A stretch of 54,604 bases of DNA, from assembly GCF_030954495.1 (NCBI RefSeq), contig NZ_JAVHUW010000039.1, forward strand, positions 1 through 54,604, written 5' to 3'. Below, piece after piece: positions 38,972 to 47,241 of this stretch. Origin of the DNA: Candidatus Desulfosporosinus nitrosoreducens (GTDB lineage Bacteria; Bacillota; Desulfitobacteriia; Desulfitobacteriales; Desulfitobacteriaceae). The position numbers and the translations under genes are program-made. The notes below the pieces were generated by a model. The model worked only from the letters and a program-made list of their open reading frames with translations. It was not told the origin of the DNA and did not search any database. Position 1 is the stretch's first letter. Each line of letters opens with the position of its first letter.

Positions 38972-39934
38972 TCACTGTTTTTTCTCCAAAGCCGCCAGTG
39001 TTTCTTTGCGCTGCCAGGGCCAGTGTATCCCTCCGCCTATGATCCCTTGCGGACGGTAAATCATCATGACAACCATTAATACCCCCACCACGAGCATTCG
39101 CCATGCCGCCAAAAAACGCAGAGCTTCCGGCAATATCACCAGGGCAACTGCCCCGAGCACCGGCCCTACGACAGTTCCCGCCCCCCCTAAAAATACCATT
39201 GCCAACAGGGTTGCCGAATCCTGATATACGAACGTGTCCGGGCTAATAAAGGTAATATAATGGGCATAGAAGCTGCCCGCCAGGCCGGCATACATTCCGC
39301 CTATCGTAAAGGCCATGATTTTATATTTGGAGATATTAATGCCCACAAATTCCGCGGCATCTTCATCGTCGCGTATAGCCCGAAAAGCACGTCCCAAAAA
39401 AGAACCGCTTATCCTGTATGCCGCCGCTAAACAGAGGAAGAAAGCGATCACGATCATATAGAAATACATTGTCTCGTCGAACATATGCCCAAACAATTGC
39501 GGACGTGAAATCCCCGGCAACCCCATGGGTCCATTGGTTAGGGAATCCCAGTTAACCAGAATCAAACGAAAGATTTCTCCAAAACCAAGAGTTGCAATCG
39601 CTAAATAATCTCCCCGCAGACGCAAGGTCGGAAACCCCAAAAGGGCGCCGAGAAGTCCGCTGGCAACCACCGCTCCTATAGCCCCGATCCAAATGGGCAA
39701 ACCTAAGGACATGACGATTAACGCCGATGTGTAAGCTCCCATCCCATAAAAAGCCGCGTGGCCAAGTGAAAACAATCCGGTTTGGCCGAGGACCAGCTCT
39801 AAGCCGAGAACCAGAATTCCGTAAATAGCAATAGTTACCGCAATATGCATGATATAACTGCTTGTAATAAAAATAGGGCAGAGGATGAGAACTATACCGA
39901 TCACTAGGTACTGTAAGAGCCTTGTCCTTGTCAT
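38972..39934 (-). CDS. livM: Branched-chain amino acid-type ABC transporter permease
   Basis: About 320 residues, with nine or ten helices. ATG 39934 has good spacing from AGGAGGT; the TTG at 39940 is too close. LivM features are GQTGLFSLGHAAFYGMGAYT, FPTLRLRGDYLAIATLGFGE, and the ATP-binding-domain contact AIRDDEDAAEFVGIN. The C-terminal tail GIHWPWQRKE is cytosolic. It is translationally close to livG (12 bases). Confidence 0.93.
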   Translation of the reverse strand: MTRTRLLQYLVIGIVLILCPIFITSSYIMHIAVTIAIYGILVLGLELVLGQTGLFSLGHAAFYGMGAYTSALIVMSLGLPIWIGAIGAVVASGLLGALLGFPTLRLRGDYLAIATLGFGEIFRLILVNWDSLTNGPMGLPGISRPQLFGHMFDETMYFYMIVIAFFLCLAAAYRISGSFLGRAFRAIRDDEDAAEFVGINISKYKIMAFTIGGMYAGLAGSFYAHYITFISPDTFVYQDSATLLAMVFLGGAGTVVGPVLGAVALVILPEALRFLAAWRMLVVGVLMVVMMIYRPQGIIGGGIHWPWQRKETLAALEKKQ

Positions 39935-39946
39935 TAACAATACCTC

Positions 39947-40822
39947 CTAGACTCTTTTTTGATAAATATTAGCGTTGAATAAGCCTCCCGGCTTAAACAG
40001 CAGAACCAGGACCATGACAATAAAAGCGATTCCGTCCCGATAGTTAGGTATCCAGGCTCCGGCAAAGTTCTCCACGACACCCAGTACTAAGCCGCCGACC
40101 ATAGCGCCGGGTATACTGCCAATGCCGCCCAGGATAGCTGCCGTGAAGGCCTTTAATCCGGCTGCATAGCCCATAGTAGAATAGATAGCGTCATAATACG
40201 TTCCAACTAAAAGACCTGCCGCTCCTCCCAACGCGGAACCCACAAAAAACGTAACCACCAAAACCTGGTCCATACTAATCCCCATCAGGCCGGCTGTTTC
40301 CGAATCCTCAGAGGTCGCTCGAATGGCTTGGCCGTAGCGGGTATGGTTTACAAACCAGTTAAGCAGAAACATTAAGATCACGGCTATGACCAGAACCAAA
40401 ATTTGGGTCGTATTAATCACCGCGAAAGAACCCAAATGAATTTGCCGGACTGCCAAAATTTTGGGCATGGGGTAAGTTTCCGAGCCAATAAGCAGCAGAG
40501 CTAAATTTGATAAAACGATGGACATCCCCAAAGCGCTCGTGGTAACTACTAAGCGAGGGGATTTTCTCAGAGGTTTATAGGCAATTCTTTCTACCAGAAC
40601 GCCTAAGATTCCCGTGAGAATCATAGTAAGAATCAACACCAGAAAGTAATTGCCACCTAAAAGGCGTGCAAGGAATAAGCCGATAAAGCCTCCCCACATA
40701 TAGACGTCACCGTGGGCAAAATTAATAAATTTCATAACTCCATAGACCATCGTGTAGCCTAAAGCCACCAGGGCATAGACACTCCCTAACATTAAGCCGT
40801 TAATTAGCTGCTGAAAAAACAT
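39947..40822 (-). CDS. livH: Branched-chain amino acid-type ABC transporter permease
   Basis: 291 residues of the LivH family: INGLMLGSVYALVALGYTMV and GVMKFINFAHGDVYMWGGFI at the start, the contact motif IRATSEDSETAGLMGIS, and the late block AFTAAILGGIGSIPGAMVGG. It follows livK across an 86-base gap with a hairpin that probably lowers expression of the permease genes relative to the binding protein. Confidence 0.93.
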   Translation of the reverse strand: MFFQQLINGLMLGSVYALVALGYTMVYGVMKFINFAHGDVYMWGGFIGLFLARLLGGNYFLVLILTMILTGILGVLVERIAYKPLRKSPRLVVTTSALGMSIVLSNLALLLIGSETYPMPKILAVRQIHLGSFAVINTTQILVLVIAVILMFLLNWFVNHTRYGQAIRATSEDSETAGLMGISMDQVLVVTFFVGSALGGAAGLLVGTYYDAIYSTMGYAAGLKAFTAAILGGIGSIPGAMVGGLVLGVVENFAGAWIPNYRDGIAFIVMVLVLLFKPGGLFNANIYQKRV

Positions 40823-40864
40823 AGCGGCAACTCCTTTCCGTTATTCTAAAGAAATAAAGAGTTT

Positions 40865-40896
40865 GGTAAGGCCGGAAAGATATTTCCGACCTTACC
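40865..40896 (-). terminator. Intra-operon hairpin between livK and livH
   Basis: GGTAAGGCCGGAAA pairs with TTTCCGACCTTACC around GATA. Continuation on the minus strand is AAACTCTTT, only partly U-rich. The position after a binding-protein gene is typical of differential-expression hairpins. Confidence 0.65.
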
Positions 40897-40908
40897 ATAA
40901 GGTGTTTT

Positions 40909-42081
40909 TTAATTTTGGGACAGTTGCCACTGACCGCCCTTAATCACGAGTTTTGTCAAGGTTGAGCGCGTAGAATCGTGGTGTTCATCGAAAGTAACCG
41001 AACCTGTAACGCCCTTATAAGGTTCCGGCAGCTTGGCCAGATAAGCCTGAACTTTCTCATGATCAGTCCCCACGGCCTTAATTGCCTCAGCCAGAATTTT
41101 CATGGCATCATAGTGCAGTGCTGCGTAACTTCCCGGTGTCTTGCCATAAGCGGCAGTATAAGCTTTTATAAAGGTTTGCAGAGTTGGGTTGGGATCTGTA
41201 GGCAGGAATAAACCTGAAGTTTTCCAGCCTTCAACAGCATCCCCTCCTAAATCAATTAAACTCTTTTCATACAACCCATCTGTTCCATATACGGGAAGTT
41301 TTAGACCTAACTGCTGCATTTGTTTACCTATCAGTGCGCCTTCAGTATAAAGACCACCGATAAAGATCGAATCCGCACCGGATTCTTTAACGTTAGTCAA
41401 AAGGGCCGAATAATCCTTGGTTTGGTTAAGCATATAACTCCAGTCGCCGACTACTTTGCCGCCATTCTTGGCAACTTCATTACTGACGGTTTCTTTAAGA
41501 CCACGGCCGTAATCGTCATTTTCCCAGATGATAGCAGGTTTTTTAAGTCCTTCATCGTTCATCCAATTAGCCACAAAAGCACCCTGGAAAGCATCGGTTA
41601 CTGATATTCGGAACAAATAGTCATGTTTTTGTTTGGAAAACACGGGTGAAGTGCCAACGTGGATAACAGGTAATTTCCCTTGATCATAAATAGGCGCACC
41701 GGCTAAAGCACAAGAACTGTTATAATTTCCCAATACACCAACCAACCTCTTATCGCCGGTAAACATTTGGGCAATATTGGCTGCTTCTTTAGGGTCAGAT
41801 TTATCATCCTGAGAAATAATCTCAATCTGTTTTCCGTTAATTCCCCCGGCATCATTAATCTCTTTCGCCGCTAATTTTGCCCCGTTCAACATCTGTTCTC
41901 CGTAATTGGCGCCACTGCCTGTGAGAGGAGCAACCCAGCCGATATAAATTTTATCTCCTTCAGAAGATGCTGATTTTGACGTATCGGAGGCCTTTGTATT
42001 ACAACCCGTTAAAAGCAAACTCAAGCTCAATATCACACTTAAAATGCTAAAACCTCTAAGACTATTTTTTTTCATGTTCAT
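40909..42081 (-). CDS. livK: Type I periplasmic-binding lipoprotein of Liv-type importer
   Basis: 390 residues. The signal peptide ends in the lipobox LLLTGCNTK. The mature protein is a type-1 periplasmic binding domain: IYIGWVAPLTGSGANYGEQM, AAKEINDAGGINGKQIEII, DDKSDPKEAANIAQ, then VGVLGNYNSSCALAGAPIYD. Ligand specificity cannot be read from these motifs. GGGAGGG lies six bases before ATG 42081. Its upstream DNA holds a methyltransferase remnant and a sigma-54 promoter, so it may import a methylated nitrogen compound rather than leucine; that is speculation. Confidence 0.92.
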   Translation of the reverse strand: MNMKKNSLRGFSILSVILSLSLLLTGCNTKASDTSKSASSEGDKIYIGWVAPLTGSGANYGEQMLNGAKLAAKEINDAGGINGKQIEIISQDDKSDPKEAANIAQMFTGDKRLVGVLGNYNSSCALAGAPIYDQGKLPVIHVGTSPVFSKQKHDYLFRISVTDAFQGAFVANWMNDEGLKKPAIIWENDDYGRGLKETVSNEVAKNGGKVVGDWSYMLNQTKDYSALLTNVKESGADSIFIGGLYTEGALIGKQMQQLGLKLPVYGTDGLYEKSLIDLGGDAVEGWKTSGLFLPTDPNPTLQTFIKAYTAAYGKTPGSYAALHYDAMKILAEAIKAVGTDHEKVQAYLAKLPEPYKGVTGSVTFDEHHDSTRSTLTKLVIKGGQWQLSQN

Positions 42082-42221
42082 TTTTTACCCTCCCTCAATT
42101 GTTTTAACCTGGGGATCTTCAAGGGGAATCTTATGAAATTTAGCATAATAATCTAATTATTTTGAAAATTAATTATCCTTAACTTCCTCATTCTTTTGTG
42201 ATCATCTGGGCGAGAGACAGG

Positions 42222-42412
42222 AATAGGCTTGTCGATGCGCAAAATCTGTTGCTCAAACTCATGCCGGTCAGAGATCAAAAGGGGGCCGTCAATTCCGGAG
42301 TTGATAGTATCTAAGGAGAAGCTGCCTCGTCAATATGAGCCTGGGTTAACTTTTTCACTTTGGCAAGATTGCCGCTGATTATGCTTTGGGATAGCTTTTC
42401 AAAATTCGCCAC
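42222..42412 (-). pseudogene. Remnant of a corrinoid-protein/MttB gene pair
   Basis: From GTG 42412 the minus strand reads MANFEKLSQSIISGNLAKVK, then KLTQAHIDEAASP and a stop at 42311. This matches the start of the intact corrinoid protein at 50715-51347 (MSNFEELSQSIISGQLDRVK). A second frame (about 42296 to 42222) gives DGPLLISDRHEFEQQILRID then KPIPV. It matches VPLLISDRHQFEAQVLNTGK inside the MttB at 49231-50691. So the N-terminus of an mttC and an inner piece of an mttB are joined by deletions, in the same gene order as the intact operon. A good ribosome site (AAAGGAG) and a sigma-54 promoter remain upstream. Confidence 0.85.
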
Positions 42413-42459
42413 TAATTTTAACTCCTTTCAACTTCATCTGGTTTTTGTCGTATTTATCT

Positions 42460-42475
42460 TGCAAATGTTATGCCA
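42460..42475 (-). promoter_or_regulatory. Sigma-54 (-24/-12) promoter before the mttC remnant and livK
   Basis: On the minus strand TGGCATAACATTTGCA gives GG and GC exactly ten bases apart, with the TGGCA and TTGCA cores of the RpoN consensus. Transcription would run into the mttC-mttB remnant and then livK. A half-site AAATTAGGAT lies upstream at 42552-42561. Confidence 0.7.
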
Positions 42476-42689
42476 ACATTAAACTGTCCCTTCCCGCTTT
42501 AAACAGGCCTAATCTCAGACGAAGATTTTCCAGCATCGGAATGGATGTCTCAAATTAGGATGAATAGCCGGGAATTTCCCCCCAAGAGCGCAATTCGCCT
42601 TATGTCATTTTGGGACATATATCTTTCTTGTCTTGAAACAAAGACAAAGGGAGCCCTTGCAACATATGCACGGCCCCCTTTTGATCACT

Positions 42690-42822
42690 ATAAAGCAGAC
42701 TTGATTCAGGTGGAGTTTTTAACTCCATCTGAATCTTAGTCACACTTATCCAGAAATTAGCCGCTCTTAACTCACTGCTTGCCGAAGCGGGAGTCTTAGC
42801 GCGGATTAGTCAGCGGATAAAT
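42690..42822 (-). repeat. Structured 134-bp repeat, copy B
   Basis: This is the inverted second copy of the element at 18845-18978. The main differences are a few substitutions and two single-base indels. Both hairpins are kept, including compensating or tolerated changes, for example CCGCGCTAAGACTC against GAGTTAAGAGCGG. It lies downstream of the sigma-54 activator gene. A plus-strand frame of 64 codons running into it is not credible. Confidence 0.8.
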
Positions 42823-42854
42823 TTTGTGGTTTACGACTGTTGAATCCCTACTCT

Positions 42855-44669
42855 CTACTCATTAATTTGAATTTCCAAACCCATCTCTTTAATTTTTCTG
42901 TAAAGGGTTGAACGGCTCATCCCCAGAGACCTCGCAGCATTTTCTTTGCCCCGGCTGCCCGGACCGAACCGGGCTATAGCCTCAATTAAGGCGTTTTTCT
43001 CCAAATCCGCTATCGATTGAATCCGCACTTGGTGCTGGGCGGGAGATTTGGTCGAAAGGTATTTAAGAATCCGATCCGGCAGATAGTTCACATCAATTAC
43101 CAAATCAGGGCAAATATTAGCGGAATACTCCACAGCATTTTCCAATTCCCGGACATTACCCGGCCAAGGGTATTCGAACATCAGTGCTAAGGCCTCATTG
43201 GTATATCTCTGAATATTTTTATCCAGAATCAAATTATATTTTTCAACAAAACAGTGAATAAGTAAATCCAGATCCTCCTTTCTTTCTCTTAAAGGCGGAA
43301 TATGAAAAGGTATGACACTCAAGCGATAATATAGGTCGCTGCGAAATTGTTTAGTCTGGATCATTTCTTCCAAGTTCCTGTTAGTGGCAGCAATAATCCG
43401 CACATCCACGATTAAGGGTTTCGTTCCGCCCACCCGCTCTATCATATAATCTTGAAGTACGCGCAATAGTTTGACTTGTAAATGCAAGGGCATATCACCG
43501 ATTTCATCAAGAAATATGGTCCCTCCATTGGCCAATCCAAATTTTCCCGGTTTGCCGGTACGCAGTGCTCCTGTGAATGCTCCTTCTTCATAGCCAAACA
43601 GCTCACTCTCCAGCAGATTTTCGGGAATAGACCCGCAATTAAGCGCAACAAAAGGAGCATTCCTGCGCAAGCTCTCTTGATGAATGGCACGCGCAAAAAG
43701 CTCTTTACCCGTGCCGCTTTCACCCGTAATGAGTACTGTCGAATCAGTTGCCGCCACTCTGCTCATTTTCTTTTTTATATCAGTAATCGCCGTGCTTTGA
43801 CCAAGAATGCCATCAAAGGTATATTTGCGTTCTTCCCGCATAATACGCCCGGCCAACTTACGCATTTCTCCGATTGAGCGTATAGAAATAACAAACCCGC
43901 TAAGCTCTTCTTTATACTTAACTTTTGTAATTGTACTCATGAAATGTACCGTTTGTTGCCGGGACTTATAAAATATATCCTGTTCAATATAAGGCTTCGT
44001 CATCTTTAGGAGAGTGCCCATGGTAATTCCGGTAAAAATTTCTTCAACCGGTTTCCCATGGATCTGATGAGCCGCTGTCATCAGGAGATTTTCAGCCGAG
44101 CGATTAATATGAGTTATTTTGCCCTGATAATCGATCGCCACAATTCCCTCGCAGACGGAATTAATCAAGGTGTTGAATTGTTCGGCCAACTTTTGGGATT
44201 GCTTGTATAAGGTCATTTCATTTAGTTTGCCCGCTATCAGCACAACTAAGTGTTTTAAGAAAGTTTCGAGCTTCGCGAAGTCTTTTAAAAGATTTTCCTT
44301 TTGCATTTCATTAAAGGCGTACAAAGAGATTGTACCTGCAAATCCTTTATCATCCAGCTCGATAGGATATAATAAACCCGCCAACACCTTACAAGTCTCT
44401 TTAAGGCTGCAGTTCTGACATAGATGACATTGACTCGGATCAGACAGTAAAAAACTCTTCTGGGTGCATTGCAAGTGATAGCTTATTGATCTCGAATCAT
44501 AGATTATTCCAATTTGGTCTTTATATTTTCCTGTTCCTGCTACGACCTCAAGGTGTTCATCCACAATAGCAACTTCAAAATCAAGTACGGCGGCAAAGGC
44601 ATCCGACACGCGTTGGATATAACCTTGAACCGCCTTAAGGTTGGATATGCCTGTACCATTTTTCCGCAA
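42855..44669 (-). CDS. Sigma-54-dependent enhancer-binding regulator with PAS domain
   Basis: About 604 residues from TTG 44669, seven bases after AAGGAGGT; the ATG 13 codons upstream contains that site within its codons. The N-terminal sensor region has a cysteine motif [13 protein letters not shown] that could bind metal or Fe-S. A PAS domain follows (about 185-260: [20 protein letters not shown]). The AAA+ domain has Walker A GESGTGKE, the sigma-54 contact GAFTGA, and [13 protein letters not shown]. The C-terminal Fis-type HTH is [19 protein letters not shown]. There is no receiver domain, so it senses a signal itself. It is the natural activator for the -24/-12 promoters at 42460 and 53007. 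Confidence 0.93.
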   Translation of the reverse strand: MRKNGTGISNLKAVQGYIQRVSDAFAAVLDFEVAIVDEHLEVVAGTGKYKDQIGIIYDSRSISYHLQCTQKSFLLSDPSQCHLCQNCSLKETCKVLAGLLYPIELDDKGFAGTISLYAFNEMQKENLLKDFAKLETFLKHLVVLIAGKLNEMTLYKQSQKLAEQFNTLINSVCEGIVAIDYQGKITHINRSAENLLMTAAHQIHGKPVEEIFTGITMGTLLKMTKPYIEQDIFYKSRQQTVHFMSTITKVKYKEELSGFVISIRSIGEMRKLAGRIMREERKYTFDGILGQSTAITDIKKKMSRVAATDSTVLITGESGTGKELFARAIHQESLRRNAPFVALNCGSIPENLLESELFGYEEGAFTGALRTGKPGKFGLANGGTIFLDEIGDMPLHLQVKLLRVLQDYMIERVGGTKPLIVDVRIIAATNRNLEEMIQTKQFRSDLYYRLSVIPFHIPPLRERKEDLDLLIHCFVEKYNLILDKNIQRYTNEALALMFEYPWPGNVRELENAVEYSANICPDLVIDVNYLPDRILKYLSTKSPAQHQVRIQSIADLEKNALIEAIARFGPGSRGKENAARSLGMSRSTLYRKIKEMGLEIQINE

Positions 44670-44861
44670 AGCTATTACCTCCTTGTATCTCCGACGATAT
44701 AAAGTCATAGCCTTTTTCCAATAAGGTGCATTGGCAATTTTTGATTAAATTATCCATTATTTTGAGTTTACACCTTTCAAGGGAAAAATCCAATATATTA
44801 TAAATATTCTTTATATTCTAACCCTCCTAAAATTTCTCGTCCCAGATGTTTTAGGTTTTGG

Positions 44862-45036
44862 GCTTTTTTAACCTATGAGCGAATGCTTGCTGAGGACCCT
44901 GACACCATCACACAAGCTTTGTTTTATCTTGTAGCCCATCGTCGGCAGCAAAAGCCGAAGACTGGATGAAGCGAGGATCGCGGAGACTGCAGGTTATGAC
45001 GGTCATTTCGCGTTCATCATTAACAAAACATTTTAA
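44862..45036 (+). pseudogene. Frameshifted 3' remnant of an unidentified plus-strand gene
   Basis: One frame reads FLTYERMLAEDPDTITQALF, then YLVAHRRQQKPKTG, stopping at 44967. The next frame continues LDEARIAETAGYDGHFAFII then NKTF, and stops at 45034-45036, where a strong terminator begins. Joined by one frameshift this looks like a protein C-terminus with its terminator in place. I could not assign a family. The left part of 44709-44861 holds only the regulator's upstream region. Confidence 0.45.
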
Positions 45037-45080
45037 AAACCGCCGAATCGCTGGAAATACCAGCGATTCGGCGGTTTTTT
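45035..45080. terminator. Strong bidirectional terminator
   Basis: A 19-base near-perfect stem, AAAACCGCCGAATCGCTGG with CCAGCGATTCGGCGGTTTT, around AAATA. It ends in T runs in both directions. It closes the methyltransferase/MFS operon on the minus strand and the remnant on the plus strand. Confidence 0.93.
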
Positions 45081-45163
45081 ACCCCTCTGTCTTCGAACAT
45101 CAGGAGCATACTAAATTGCCCAATTTATTCCCTCAATTTAAACAAGATGCATAATCTTACATT

Positions 45164-46348
45164 TTATCCCGGTAACAAGGGTTTAAAATTCATCCTCAGA
45201 CCGACTGCGAGAGCTATACCATTAAAGAGAAAAATCAGGGAATAAATCCAACCCGGCCCAACTGACTGACCCAAAAAACCGGCAACTGCGGTTTGACCTA
45301 CCATGCCCAAGCCAATTAATAGTTCCAGAAAGCCCATCCCGAATCCACGGTTTTCCTCACTCGTCCTCTCATTGACTAAAACCAGTACTGTCGGAAACAA
45401 CAGTCCTGTTCCTGCGCCGGAAAGAAAAACGGCTAACAACAATAAAGGGAAGGTCTTAGCCAAAAGAAGAATTCCGGCCCCACCTGTGCAAAAAAGCAGC
45501 CCTGACAATAATGTCAACTTGCTTCCCCTATTGTCAAGCAATACCCGGCAGACCAAAAAAGCTATAGTGCGCAGACCCCAAAATAAGCCGAACAAAATTC
45601 CAATCCCGTCTGCCTGCACGCCAAATTCATTGGCTAAGGCGGAAAACAATCCCCAAATTGAATAAAGGAATCCTCCATAGGCGAAGCCAATTATGCCAAT
45701 GGGCCATAACAATTTTAAAGTTCTGCGCCTGATTGTCTTTTCAAGCTGGTAAGACCCCTCATGATTTTTAACCTGTTTATTAGTAAAGCCCACAGCGATG
45801 AGCAGCAGTGCCGTTAAGCCCAAGACAGGATAACAGGTAAAAACAGTGAACCCTGCCTTGAAGATATTTGTTCCTCCAGCCAGGGTACCGCAGGTAACGC
45901 CTATTCCATAAGCTGCCGTAAAAGTACCCATTGCCCGGCCGGCATTGCCCGGATCAGAATTATCGGCAATAGCCGCTTCAGCCACAGGCCATAACATACC
46001 ACGGCTCGCCCCTTCAGTGATCCGGGAGACTGCCAGTATGAACATACTCCCGGCCAGAAAATACCCGATTGAGGCGGCTAGGGATAAACTCAGACTTATT
46101 AATAACATGATCTTACGGCCAAAATGATCAGAGCGATGACCCGCTATAAGGGTCATAACTATGTAAGCTAACCCATAACCCGTCATCAGCAAACCGAGCT
46201 CCAGATAGCCGGCCCCCCAGCTTTTACCCAGTAAAGGTATGGCCGGCGCTGTCAGTCCCTCACCCATGGAAATTAAAAAGATCATTAAGCACATTAAAGT
46301 TTGGTTACGTTTCTTTGGTTCTTCAACACTCTTTGTCCGGCTGTCCAT
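45164..46348 (-). CDS. Major facilitator superfamily transporter
   Basis: 394 residues from ATG 46348; the frame is open to 46459, but the extra 37 residues are not typical and overlap the upstream gene. Twelve helices, starting at TLMCLMIFLISMGEGLTAPA. The loop 2-3 motif is GHRSDHFGRKIMLL, and a second copy is LDNRGSKLTLLSG. It is the last gene of the second methyltransferase operon, so it probably imports the substrate or exports the demethylated product. This is inferred from position. Confidence 0.85.
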   Translation of the reverse strand: MDSRTKSVEEPKKRNQTLMCLMIFLISMGEGLTAPAIPLLGKSWGAGYLELGLLMTGYGLAYIVMTLIAGHRSDHFGRKIMLLISLSLSLAASIGYFLAGSMFILAVSRITEGASRGMLWPVAEAAIADNSDPGNAGRAMGTFTAAYGIGVTCGTLAGGTNIFKAGFTVFTCYPVLGLTALLLIAVGFTNKQVKNHEGSYQLEKTIRRRTLKLLWPIGIIGFAYGGFLYSIWGLFSALANEFGVQADGIGILFGLFWGLRTIAFLVCRVLLDNRGSKLTLLSGLLFCTGGAGILLLAKTFPLLLLAVFLSGAGTGLLFPTVLVLVNERTSEENRGFGMGFLELLIGLGMVGQTAVAGFLGQSVGPGWIYSLIFLFNGIALAVGLRMNFKPLLPG

Positions 46349-46430
46349 CACCTGCAAACCACTTCCCAAACCTGAATCGTAACTCCTCAGCTGACTGCAT
46401 CCTGACCAACAAAAGGGCAATGGTTGCTGA

Positions 46431-47228
46431 TTATTCGTACACCCCATTGCGATAAGCATTCAAATATTGCATGCAGAAAGAATCCTGTCCCAGCAAAGCT
46501 TGCGAGGCATAAACAAAGCCCATCATCACTTTATCCAGGGGATCTAAAATATAGGCATCCATTCCCGCTGCCATGGTCTGAATCATGAAAGCCTGATTTA
46601 AGACCTTGCGGTTAGGCAGCCCATAGGAAATATTACTCAGACCGCAAGCTCCGTGAACTTTCGGATAGGTCTGGCGAATAAAGCGAACCGTATCCAGTAC
46701 ATCGTTGCCGCAATGATCCCCGGTACTAATGGGTGTAACCAGGGGGTCCAGGTAGATATCGTCTTCAGGAACTCCTGCCGCTGTCAGGTCGCCCACCAAC
46801 TTTTTGACAATGGTAATCCGCTGTTCCGCTGTGGCGGGTACACCTGTGTCATCCATACACAAGGCCACGACTTTAGCCTTATATTTCAGAATCAAGGGTA
46901 AAACCAGGGCATAGCGTTCTTTTTCCGCCGTAATGGAATTAACCATGGGCTGGCCGTTTTTACAAGCCGCCAAGCCGGCCTCCATGGCCTCCATTCTGGG
47001 TGTATCAATACAAAGCGGCGCCGTTACAACTTCTTGGATCGTGTTAACCAGCCATTCCATGGTTTCAACCTCGTCATGGACCATGGTTCCGCAGTTGACA
47101 TCCACATAATGGGCTCCGGCCTCAACCTGCTTTTGGGCCAGATCCCGGATAAACGCAGCGTCCCTTTGTTCTACAGCGGGTTTAACAGCTTTTCTGCTGG
47201 TATTGATAAGTTCTCCAACGATTAACAT
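46431..47228 (-). CDS. Methyltetrahydrofolate:corrinoid methyltransferase (pterin-binding)
   Basis: 265 residues from ATG 47228, which follows GGGGGAGGAG; the frame extends 27 codons upstream without support. It is a pterin-binding TIM barrel of the AcsE/MtqA type: LIVGELINTSRKAV, GAHYVDVNCGTMVHDE, PLCIDTPRMEAMEAGL, VNSITAEKERY, DPLVTPISTGDHCG and HGACGLSNISYGLPNRK. It would pass methyl groups from the corrinoid protein at 50715 to tetrahydrofolate. This differs in family from MtgA, so the two systems in the window use unrelated pterin enzymes. It lies 13 bases after the HyuA-like gene. Confidence 0.9.
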   Translation of the reverse strand: MLIVGELINTSRKAVKPAVEQRDAAFIRDLAQKQVEAGAHYVDVNCGTMVHDEVETMEWLVNTIQEVVTAPLCIDTPRMEAMEAGLAACKNGQPMVNSITAEKERYALVLPLILKYKAKVVALCMDDTGVPATAEQRITIVKKLVGDLTAAGVPEDDIYLDPLVTPISTGDHCGNDVLDTVRFIRQTYPKVHGACGLSNISYGLPNRKVLNQAFMIQTMAAGMDAYILDPLDKVMMGFVYASQALLGQDSFCMQYLNAYRNGVYE

Positions 47229-47241
47229 CTTTCTCCTCCCC

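Noticed and set aside
42545..42739. A 64-codon plus-strand frame as a small gene
   Set aside because: It has no ribosome site and its second half runs into the noncoding repeat at 42690-42822.
46349..46459. N-terminal extension of the MFS protein
   Set aside because: The extra residues are not membrane-like or typical of the family, and they overlap the preceding gene.
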